Of a stretch of DNA of 64,000 bases, positions 47,731-57,818 are shown piece after piece. Positions within the stretch are counted from its first letter, which is position 1; every line of letters starts with the position of its first letter. Both the position numbers and the translations under genes were made by a program. Origin of the DNA: Casuarina equisetifolia (lineage: Eukaryota; Streptophyta; Magnoliopsida; Fagales; Casuarinaceae). Below the pieces are notes generated by a model. That model worked only from the letters and a program-made list of their open reading frames with translations. It was not told where the DNA came from and searched no databases. Where the stretch lies: positions 4,224,166 through 4,288,165 of the forward strand of contig CM052362.1 in assembly GCA_028551475.1 (NCBI GenBank), given 5' to 3'.

Positions 47731-49355
47731 AAGGGGAAGAAGATGTTCATTGTCGACGTTGCATAAAGTCAGTCTTAGGAATTCCCACTTACAAATACTT
47801 AGACTGCAACTTCTTCATCCACGAATCATGTGGAGACGAACCGAACAGAAGGATGAAGGTCTGGCATAATTTGAGTGAGGTACACCATTTGATCTCCTTA
47901 GAGCTTGGCAAACATGGCGAGAAAGAAGCTGTTTGTTCATTGTGCGAGAAAAGGGTACTGCGTTCATCGGGTAAAAATGTGTCCATCATCTATAAATGCA
48001 TCATCCCAAAATGCAAGTTCCTCACTCATGAATCATGCATTGAACGACCTATCATGATGGCATACGAATCCCATGGCCCAGGCCACACTCTTTTTCTTCG
48101 ACCACCGTCTCAAAGTCGCCGACATTTATCACTATTTTTGGGTCAGCGTTGGCGGCTTTGTGGTGTTTGTAATGAAGTCATCCGTAGCCAATTGATCATC
48201 GGTGGCCGATTGATCACCAATGGAAGCTTCTTTTATCGCTGCAACAAGTGTAGCTACGAAATCCATTCGAAGTGCGCTACTTGTTGGAAAAATACAACCG
48301 ACAAATGCAACCCACACAAATACATAGCCATCTGGAAGCCGATGGAGTTCACTTGCGACGTATGTGGGAAAAAAAGCAATGACATTGGGCATTCAGTGCA
48401 TGAAATGTCAAATTTTGATTCACGCCGACTGTCCTCAATTTATTTGCAACGTCAGGGAGACAGGGCATAAGCATCCCCTTACGTTTACCTTATCTCTTAG
48501 TCAAGACAAGCACAATGAGTGTCAAGCTTGTGGTGGAAAGGTGAACACAAATTACGGAGCCTACAGTTGTGGAGAGGGATGTGCATACGTTTTCCACCTG
48601 TTTTGCGGATATGGTATTGAGCAGCAAGGTGGAATTAGTGATCGCTATGGCTGTCCTCCTTATTTGGTTGGGTGGATCAAAGATGGAAGGGATGTCCCTC
48701 AAAAAATCCGTCCGAGTCATCCTGAGCATGAACTATCCTCGACAATGAACAACCCAAGGATAAGCATTGTGAAGGATGTAACGAATCTATATTTGTCCCA
48801 CCTTTTTACAGCTGTGTGAAATGTGACTTTTGTCTCCATATAAGATGTTCTCAACTGCCCCGACAGGTTCAGAGGCCAGTACTTTGCCCTGATCCCCTTA
48901 GCCTACATAATTCAACTTTTGATATGAAGAAATCCTCCATTTGTTGGGAGTGTGGACGCCCTCGTTGTGGCATCTTCTATGCGGATCACAGTTCGGGTAA
49001 TGAGTATCACATCCAATGTGCTCTAATTCCAGATGGCTTTACGCATTCACTTCACAAACACCAGCTCTTTCGAGGCCTTCGTTTTGGACCAATTTGCGAT
49101 GCTTTTGGTCTACTCCCTCAGCGTGCTAGGACCTTTAATTGTAAGACTTGCAACTTTAAGGTCTGCATCAAATGTCTTACTCTTCCATTTAAAGTTAGGC
49201 ATAAATATGACAAACATCTTTTAGATCTTGTTAACACTCTGGAAGATGATGTTGGTGACAATTATTGTTGAAAAGAAGATGGATCATGAACTATGGTTTT
49301 ATTATTGTAAAAAGTGTGATTTTAGTGGTCATCCACTATGTATTCTTGAAGGGGG

Positions 49356-50220
49356 AAAAAAAAAAACTTACATATGAATGAGAAGTGAAAAGAGAATATC
49401 ATTGTATTCTACTTATTTCAGTATTTGTCCATCATGTCTGAACATTTTATTTGCATGCACACTTATACAAACAATACATGATTTTAAATATTTTTTGTCC
49501 GTTGGCTAGTGGCTTCAAAATCATTTGTAGATTTGAAATGAGATGCTGCAAGGAAAGTAAAGATGAAAAAGAAGGTATTATATGATTAATCAAAATTAGA
49601 AAAGAAATGATAATATTAGTAGATTCAAGATCTTTGTAAAGGCAAAGCTTATGCGAAGAAAAAATATGGTGTATAAAATAAAGAGCAATTGTAAAGCAAT
49701 GATCCGATTTCAATTTCACAAATCATCACTGTCAAAGCAATTATAACTATAATCCTATCATGCTTTTTAGGAGCAGACATGAAGTTCAAAGATTTGGGAT
49801 TGCGATTCTTCTTTTTATTCTTCTTGAACGTCTGCAATATATTAAATTAGGAAAGGGATCATCACGAAAGCGTGCTAGAATGTGATCTAGCACACCCAAA
49901 ACAATCTTCATGGCCATAATGCCGTATAAATCTCTTTCTAACGTCTCTCTTAACCGAAAATCACAGTTGGGAAGTTGAACCTCACAGTAGGCTTCGCAGA
50001 TAGGCTTTAGTTTTCACACTTGTATGTTGCTTCGTAGGTTAGACTTTGTAATGGTTATAAAGTAGAGGGAAAGAGCTTGTTCATTGTTGTAGTAAGAACA
50101 AAGAAGGTACAAAACCTTTTCTGTTATTTTTGATGTCTTCCATTGCAAGTTTTTCATAGATTAATAATACAAACAAACAGAAATTTCCTGATTTTCAACT
50201 AACAACAGAGGAGCTAAAGT
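49356..50220. repeat. Short duplicated spacer, copy 5, with Ada1 trace
   Basis: Matches the DC1 3' UTR and the first part of the spacer up to about 49920, where a trace of about 28 bp of Ada1-like sequence (TAAATCTCTTTCTAACG) appears before unrelated DNA. No gene. Confidence 0.55.
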
Positions 50221-52185
50221 TCTGTTGAAGATAAATCTCAGTCCTCTACATCTAATGCTTCCGCTTAAACAAACTCACTTGACTAAACTGCAATAACGAA
50301 CTTAACTACAGGAACTTTAGTTTGTTATTTTTGTTACTAACAGCTGAACTAATTATTTGTTAATTAGTTATAAACTAAATAGGACTAAGATGATTCTGCC
50401 CTCTGTATATCTCTATATAAAGAACTCAATAGCCTTGTAATCAGTACGCAATTCAATCATAATTGCAGAGCTTTCAGAGGCAATTCTCTATTCTCATCTC
50501 TCACATTTCTCATATTTCCTCTAGTATCAAGCCAACACCTCTCTGTTCACCTTCTCCAGCTATCATTCATGGAAGATAAGCTGACTTACCTTTTCCTTAC
50601 TGTCGTGAATATTGCCAACTCAGTTTCTTTGAAGCTGAACAAATAAAACTACATTTCGTGGGCCATGCAACTACGTTGCCTCTTTCGTGCTTATTGCCCC
50701 ACTGGCTTCATTACTGGTGAAACAACATAACCTCCATATATGCATGTAGTAGATGGCAAGGAAGTTTCCAACCCTGCCTTTGCTCACTGAGAATAAACTG
50801 ATAATTTGGTTCACTCGTGGATTATAAGCTGCCTCTCTGAAGAAACCTTTGGTGTGGTTTTATCTTGATCATGTAGCAGAAGTGTGGTCCAAATTCAGTG
50901 ACCACTTTATTTAACAAATTGCTGCCCAAGAGTTTCCAATTCAAACAAAGCTACAAACTCTGCAGAAAGAAGGCAAGTCTCTATCCACTTATATTGATGA
51001 CTTTTAGCTGCTGTGCAATAAGTTAAGTTTCCTAGGAAAGCCTTTTAGTGATTCTGATAAGACATTCCAGTTGCTTCAATGATTGGGCAAACAATATGAG
51101 TCCTTTCTTGCAGCTATGTTTAGACCACCAATCCCTTCACACGATGATATAGTTTCTCAACTGCAAGCATTTGATGCTTGCCACATTCGCTATAATCCTA
51201 CTCCTATCCATGTTATAGTATTCCTTACTTAGAGATCTAACAGCTCTAGTAGAGGTGGTGGTCAAGGCTGGGGTCATTCCTCCTTTTCATCTCAGGGCCA
51301 AGGCTTCCTTTAGTCCACATAACATGGCACAACTACAAACACCACTCCACCAAAGCAACACTCAGTAGATCCGATTGTTTGTCAAATCTGTAACAAAAGG
51401 GGGCCATTCAACTATAGCTTGTTACATGAGGTTTGATCATGCTTATCAAACTTCATATATTTCTCAAGCCGTTGCAACCATGCATATCAATGATCAAACC
51501 TTTGATACTGAAGATTGGATTCTAGATTTTGGTGCAAATGTTCATGTTACTGCCTCGGCAGGTATGTTACAATCCTCTTTCCCTTATCATGGTACTGAAA
51601 AAATCTAGTCAGGGAATGGAGACCTCCTGAATATCTCTCACATCGGCTTTGGATTTCTTCCACAAACCAACATCCCTCTATAGAATGTCTTGGTTGCTCC
51701 CCAAATTCAAAAAAACTTACTCTCAATCTCTAGACTCACAACCGATTATCCTTTTTACTTTATTTTTACTAAGATCAATTCTACATCAAGGATTTGTAGA
51801 ATCACAATACTCTGGTGAAGGATTAAGCATAAGGGCCTATACTTGCTTCCAGGCACCAAATTTCAAGTTCTCTTCTCAACGAAACATAATAAAGCTGATA
51901 TAGCTACCTAGCACCACATACTTGGCCATCCAAGAGATGGAGTTCTATAGACCCTTTACCATTCCAATAAGATTGCTATTATTTCCACTACCAAGATTTT
52001 CTGCAACTCTTGTCATCTTAGCAAAACTACTAAACTTCCTTTTTCTCCTTCAGAAAATCATTCAAGGCATCCATTAGAAAAGATTCATAGTGATGTGTGG
52101 GGGCCTTCTCCAATTACCTCTCATCAAGGATATAGATACTACTTGTTGTTTGTGGACGATTGTACCCAGTTTGTGGACGATTCTC
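50221..52185 (+). mobile_element. Copia relic: LTR, gag, protease, start of integrase
   Basis: An LTR-like stretch (about 50221-50535) with CTATATAAAG is followed by a TATCAAGCC-type primer binding site, a gag remnant starting at 50570 (MEDKLTYLFL), a CCHC-like knuckle near 51383-51425, a protease remnant WILDFGANVH at about 51517-51546 (Ser replaced by Phe in the usual DSGA box) and GAG-pre-integrase with the beginning of the integrase core to about 52170. Stops are frequent. The right end is cut off at DC1 sequence, so pol and the 3' LTR are missing. Confidence 0.8.
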
Positions 52186-52720
52186 CAACTCTCGTCATGC
52201 TCATGAATCATGTATTGAACTACCCATAATTCCCATGACTCACACCACACCCTTTTTTTCCAACTCATGATGACAAGCGACTCCCATTACCCAGCACACA
52301 CCCGTTTTTGTCCAACTACCAACAAAGAATAGGCTTCTTTGTGGTGTTTGTGAAAGTGAAAGTATCAGTGACAGCTTCTTTTACAATTGTGAAGAGTGCT
52401 TTTATAGAATCCATACCAAATGCATTTCTCCTGAGAATGATAAAGCCATCAAATGTGTTCACTTGTGAAACATGTGGGATGAAAAGCAGTGACATAGGCC
52501 TTCTGTGCAGCGAATGTCGACTTTTCATTTACACCAATTTGAGCATTCCCTTACTTTTGTCTTACCTCTCAGTCAAGACAAGTTCCACCAAGCTTGTCGT
52601 GGAAAGGTGAAAGCAAATCATGGAACCTAATGTCGTTGTGAATACATTTCCCATTTGTTGTGCGTATGTGATATTTAGCAGCAGGGCGGAACCAGTGACT
52701 CCATGGATGGTCTCGTACCC
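52186..52720 (+). pseudogene. DC1-domain gene relic (modules 2-5)
   Basis: Starts at the 'AHESCIELP' block adjoining the copia relic. It retains CGVCESESISDSFFYNC-like DNA, CETCGMKSSDIGLLCSEC (about 52467-52520) and decayed SLSQDK and CRGKVK blocks. Breaks throughout. It is the upstream relic of the DC1 copy at 53755. Confidence 0.72.
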
Positions 52721-52879
52721 ATCACCTTCTTGGGTTCTTTTGGCATTAAAGGCAGATTCCTTCCTTCCATCCTAATGTGGTTTCCTTTATCTTAGTTAAT
52801 AATTTTTTTCTACCCAATAATCACTCACGAAAGCAGTAGATTCTTGTCGTCCCGAAGAACATTGATCAGGAGCTCATTA

Positions 52880-53754
52880 AATCAGCTTGATTGAACTCGG
52901 GATTGAATTTGTGAGACTGTATCAGGTTATTATTAAATGCTAACTTTAGTAAGGTTTGTAACAATATCTAACCTTACAAGAAAAAAATGACGTGAAGACA
53001 AAAAAGAATGAAGTAGATAAGTAGAAAGGATGAGTGAGAAAAGGGAAAAGAAAGAAGAAAAAGTAAAGAAAAGAAGAAAAGAATAGAATAAAAGGAAAAA
53101 AAAAATAAAAGTAAGCGTGTTTAGAATGAAAAGAATAACTAATTTTTGTTATATAATCAAGGTGCTACTATAGTTTTACTTCATCATTTGGAAACTATCT
53201 ATGTGATAGTTTAAACCACAACAAATTTGTATTTTGCCATAATCATTTAGTAGTTGCTCATCTACTAGTGATACATCAAGCTTATGCATTTAATAATAGG
53301 TATTATATTCTTCTATATATATATGTAACTCCTTATCATTTTTTTTTCTCTCCTTTACTTACATCCTTTTTAACTGTAACAATGTTTCTAGTTATATTTA
53401 ACATGTTTTTCAAAATTTTGACAAAATGTAGAAATTTTAGTTTTTAACATGTGATAGTGGTCAATTTGATTGTCAATTTTCAACTTCTTATTCTCTTTCT
53501 ATTCTTCAGTTGGTCGCAATTACAAATCAATCTTATGATTAATTTATTGTTTCTCAAGTTGAAAGACAACTTTTCTGCATTTTAATTAACAATTTTGTTG
53601 TTTTTTTTTTTTCTTTTGGTGAAATGTTAAACTTATATTAAGAAAAATTAGAGGACAGAAACATAGAGAATATAATGTGCTTTTATTAGATACATACATA
53701 GATATACCTTTGCATCAATGACTTTGTGCTTGTATATGTAACAGGTAGGGCAAG
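52880..53754 (+). promoter_or_regulatory. Promoter and leader region of DC1 copy at 53755
   Basis: Homologous to 24040-24733. The TATA-like box reads TTATATAATC near 53150, the donor region AATAG|GTATTA lies near 53300 and the acceptor GTAACAG near 53743. A T-rich tract and about 60-80 extra bases near 53590-53690 distinguish it. Confidence 0.4.
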
Positions 53755-55358
53755 ATGGAACGTAACCGTAAGTTATGGCATCTCTTACATTTAATAACAG
53801 GGAAAGAAGATGTTGATTGTCGAGGTTGCAAAAAGTCAGTTTTTGGAACTTACAAATGAATCGTGTGGCAAGGAACAAAACTGGGGGATGGAGTTTGAGC
53901 ACGATTTGAGTGAGATACACCATTTGACCTCCATAGAGCTTGGCGAAGAGGAAGCTATTTGTTCATTGTGCGAGAAAAGGGCACCACATTCATCGGGTAA
54001 AAATGTGTCCATCAGTTACAAGTGCATCATACCAAAATGCAAGTTCCTCTCTCATGAATCATGCATTGAATTACCTGTTATGATGGTAGAGAATTCCCAT
54101 GATCAATGCCACCCGCTTTTTCTCAATCCACCATATGACGATGTGCAGTGGTGTCATCTTTGCGAAAAAGAAATCATGCATGGAAATAACCCTTTTGATG
54201 GCAGTTTCTATTACGACTGCAACGAGTGTAGTTATAAAATTCATGCCAAGTTTGGTACTCGTTGGAAAATATAGCCAGCAAATGCAACCCACACTCATAC
54301 ATATCCAACTGGAAGCCGAAGTCGATTGAGTTCACTTGTGACATATGTGGTAAGAAAAGTAGTGACATGGGCCTTCACTGCAGTAAATGTCAACTTTTAA
54401 TTCATGCCGACTGTGATCGATTGATGCACGAAATTAAGATGACAGGGCATAAGCATCCCCTCATTTTTGCCTTGTTTCTTAGTCAAGACAAGCTCCATGA
54501 GTGTCTAGCTTGTGCTGGAAAGGTGAATCCCAATTACGGAGCCTACCGTTGTAAAGAAGGATGTGAATATGTTCTCCACCTACTTTGCGGATATGGTACT
54601 AAGCAGCAGGGCGGAACCAAAGATCTCCATGGCTGTCCCCCTTATTTGGTTAATTGGATCGGAGATAGAAAGGATGCTGGTTCGAAAAAACATCTCAGTC
54701 ATCCTGAACATAAACTAATCAGGAAGAATGAGGAACCCAAGGATAAGGTTTGTCAAGGATGTGAACAATCTATATTTGTCCCCCCATTTTACAGCTGTGG
54801 TGAATGTGACTTTTGCCTCCATATAAGATGTGCTAAGCTGCCCCCAAAGGTTGACCGACCAGCAGCTGACCCCCATCAGCTCAAGCCACATAATGCATCT
54901 TCAGATGTGAAGGGATCCTCCTTCACGTGTTGGGATTATGGTTGCCTTCGTTGTGGCTTCTCCTATAGATGTAGCAGAGCTTTAAACCATGATCCATTTG
55001 ACATTCAATGTGCTCTAATTCCAGATGGCTTTACGCATTTACTTCACGAACACCAGCTTGTTCGAGGCCAATTTTTTCAAGTAATTTGTTGTGCTTGTGG
55101 TATACCTCCTCGGTTGGCTAGGCAATTTGAGTGTAAGACATGCGACTTTAGGGTCTGCATCAAATGTCTTACTCTTCCATCTAAAGTAAGATATAAATAT
55201 GACAAACATCTTTTATGTCTTGTTAGCACTTTAGAAGATGATGCTGATAAAAATTATTGTCAGATTTGTGAAGAGAAAATAAATCAAGAACTCTGGCTTT
55301 ATTACTGTAAAAAAATGTGATTTCAGTAGTCATCCAACATGCATTCTTGGAGAAAAAA
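53755..55358 (+). pseudogene. Full-length DC1-domain gene with three frame lesions
   Basis: Begins MERNRKLWHLLHLITG at 53755. A deletion of about 25-30 bases inside module 1 (near 53857) shifts the frame into 53860-54274. A one-base loss near 54268 (in the TRWK linker) shifts it into 54262-55320. One extra A in a run at 55310-55316 disrupts the final module. Modules 2 to 8 are otherwise well preserved with their zinc ligands (CSLC, CHLC..CNEC, CDIC..CSKC, CLAC, CQGC..CGEC, CIKC). The module-3 loop is six residues longer than in the intact genes. If the two single-base lesions were sequence errors, only the first deletion would remain. Confidence 0.88.
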
Positions 55359-55640
55359 GGCCAGCAAATGCAAGCCACATCGACACATTACTATCTGGGA
55401 GCGGATCGAGTTCACTTGAAGCGATTGGGAGAAGGAAAGCAGAGATGTTGCGAGAAAATTCAACCCACACAGATCGATCGAGTTTACGTGTGATGGATGA
55501 CCTAAAAAAAATAGTAAATGCAGGTAGATCGGGCTCAAGTGTGAGGAAAAAGCTAGAAAAAATGGGAAATGCAGTTGGATCACTATCTGGAAAGGCAGGT
55601 AGATTGAGTTCATTTCAAACGTACTCAGAAATCATTCATG
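55359..55640 (+). repeat. Degenerate repeats of a DC1 inter-module linker
   Basis: Directly after the C-terminus of the preceding copy, a linker block normally found between modules 3 and 4 (KCKPH..ITIW.RIEFT) appears at about 55361-55420. Weaker echoes follow at about 55455-55500 (CAACCCACACAGATCGATCG), 55517-55545 (AAATGCAGGTAGATCGG) and 55568-55625 (AAATGCAGTTGGATCACTAT). The spacing is about 50-80 bp. No open frame is kept. Confidence 0.5.
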
Positions 55641-56625
55641 AATTACTGGGATGAGCCCATCCTCTTCTCAGGAGAATCCACCGCATCACAGTTGTCGGCC
55701 CCCAAAGTCAAGCACATTAGTGGAATCCTTGAACTCAGCACAAGCCGTCGGCCCTTTGGTTTTTACTCTATTTTTATATGAAACCTTTCTTCTCTCTGTG
55801 GTAACCATAAAGGGTGGTCGAAACCTGTGTAATGTTTGAGTTTTCTACGATATAGAGATCTTACTGAGTTGTCTTGAACCAGTGTTCTGTGTTTCTGTTT
55901 TAACTTTGATTCCTTCAATGCTAATACGTGTCAAATTTGTCAAGCAGGAAACTAGCCTCAAAGCAATTAAATTACTCCTAAAATGAGAGATTAAAATAGA
56001 TTAAACATTTCATAAACTAGAATAAACAAGACCTTCATCGGAGGAAAATAAAACACCTATTCTTATTGAAGGAAGTAGAACAAAACCTCTATAAATTTTT
56101 GTTTACCAAAACTCTCTCCCTTCCCAGAACCCCCCTTGTCCTTTTATAGCCCGTAAGACGCCGACTGTTAGAAGCTTGTAAAGACCCACGACTGACCCAC
56201 AAATAAACATTAAAACAACCCCAAAGCCATTCTCCCGAACGGGGTAGATAACAGTTCGCAAGACCAGACATCCAAACAGAAAAACTGCAGGACATACGAT
56301 AGTTGATTGACACGTAGAAGGTTGATCTACTGTGCGCCAGAAGCCTCCACATACTCCCTTATTTTGGTTCTCCGTTTCTTCCAGTTCCTTGACCAAGCTT
56401 GCGGTTTATTTCCCTTATCTCAACGTTTTCTTTCGCAAGCTTTAGCTGTAGGAGCCACCACTCGTGATCAGTTGTTCAGCTTCTCGTTGCTCTGCATTCT
56501 GCAACGCCCACGGTCCACGAACACCTATGTACTCCACGATCAGCTTTCTCCTTTTATTTCTCGTGCTCCATCTTTGGGCTTGCAGTTTGTTTTCCCACGT
56601 TGCAGGATCAGGTGGGGATGAGGCG
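55641..56625. other. Unrecognised spacer or insertion
   Basis: No homology to the other spacers. GGGATGAG at 55648-55655 and 56615-56622 bounds 959 bp and could be an 8-bp target duplication, but no terminal inverted repeat or TE protein was found. A TATAAAAGG box occurs on the minus strand near 56136. Short frames are not supported. Confidence 0.35.
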
Positions 56626-56799
56626 TATCAAATGCAGTGAATGTCGACTTTCAATTCACATCGGCTGTGATTAATTTCTACGCCATATTAGGGAGACAGG
56701 GCACGATCATCCCCTCACTTTTACTTTATCTCTCAGTCAAGATAATTAACACAAGTGTCAAGCTTGTGGTGGAAAGGTGAATATAAATTATGGAACCTG

Positions 56800-57174
56800 T
56801 GTAGAAAAACGTAAATAGTAGATAAAATGAACTAAACAAAGGCTGTTCTCATTGATGGGTTTTGGTTGAGTACACAGCTTTATATAAGCCTTGGATAAGT
56901 GCATAGTTGGGTAAAGCTTACACGTAAACTTTAATGAGATTGTTCAGTAACCAAGCACTCTTGGTCAGGGTGGTTACACGCCTATCTTGAAACTTGCAGG
57001 TTTGTAGCTTGCGTGTTGGTATTCTGGATTGTTGTAGGACGTGTGAAGATGTTAGATGGTTGAGTGAATATAGGGCCTGAAGTAACTGAAGTCACAATGA
57101 GTGGTCTAGTGGAGGTAGCCTCACGTGAGGACCTTTCTCGTGTTCCAAGGTGTGCAGGTGGTTTTCCTTTGACA
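56800..57174. mobile_element. Solo LTR, 375 bp, inside a DC1 pseudogene
   Basis: Runs TGTAGAAAAACG to CCTTTGACA between ACCTG at 56795-56799 and 57175-57179. Removing it and one ACCTG rejoins the DC1 frame as YGTCYEEGCEY, matching YGAYRCKEGCEY of the intact genes. It contains TTTATATAAGCC, a TATA-like box on the + strand near 56880. No internal coding. Confidence 0.87.
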
Positions 57175-57353
57175 ACCTGCTATGAAGAGGGATGTGAATA
57201 CATTTTCGACTTGTTTTGTGGATATGGCGCTGACTAGCAGGGCGGAACCAATGATCCTCATGAATGTCCTCCTTATTTGGGTGGTTGGATTGGAGATAGG
57301 GAGGATGTTGGTGTGAAAATCCATCCCAATCATCATGAACATGAACTAATCTG

Positions 57354-57358
57354 GAAGA
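57354..57358. other. Target-site duplication of copia-3, GAAGA
   Basis: GAAGA at 57354-57358 is repeated at 62556-62560, and the DC1 sequence reads continuously across them. Confidence 0.93.
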
Positions 57359-57818
57359 TGTAGGATCGGTATCTCACTCAATACGCAGCGGAATTAGATG
57401 AAACTTGTTTCTAACATAAACTAGACAAGACAAGGAAGAGATCTGGGCAAGAAACACGAAATTTCACTAAGTAGGGAGAAAGTTACAAGCTATCAAAGTG
57501 GACACAAAAACAATACTCTGTTTTTCAGTTTCTGCAGAAACTGATTTTCTCTAAGGGACTTATCTCTTTCTCACTTGCTCTCACACACGATTTCTAACAC
57601 AAACCTCTAATATATAGACATACTAATTCATCTTCAAGAGATTTCTAGGTTGTTCCATGGTCTTTTTCGTGTAGAAAACATCAATCCAAGACAGCTAAGA
57701 GTTTGCTGTCAAAAACTGTTGGAAAAAGCTGCTGCTGCCTTTGTTGACTCCAAGTTTCAATATTTGCTGCTGCAACTCCGACTTTCAATCTTCTTTTGAT
57801 AAGGATGGATTACCAACA
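57359..57818 (-). repeat. Copia-3 3' LTR
   Basis: Reads TGTAGGATCGGTATC to GGATTACCAACA on the + strand. The last eleven codons and stop of the polyprotein lie within it (57785-57818). Confidence 0.96.

Larger units (their letters stand above)
41988..49355 (+). pseudogene. DC1-domain gene split by copia-2
   Basis: ATG at 41988 and 14 codons (MERKPWHLLHLMKG) lie left of copia-2. The gene resumes at 47736 with EEDVHCRRC in the same frame: element plus one target duplication is 5706 bp, a multiple of three. Additional lesions are a one-base insertion near 48392 (after SNDIG), a shift near 48745 and loss of bases at about 49269 before the last module. Module 3 has an enlarged loop. The frames at 47853-48470, 48364-48819 and 48816-49271 are successive parts of one old gene of about 560 codons. 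Because the later frameshifts also exist, the retrotransposon may or may not have been the first lesion. Confidence 0.9.

Noticed and set aside
55306-55320. Treating the final frameshift of the 53755 copy as a certain mutation
   Set aside because: It is a single extra A in a homopolymer and could be a sequencing error. The copy is still called a pseudogene because of the larger deletion in module 1.
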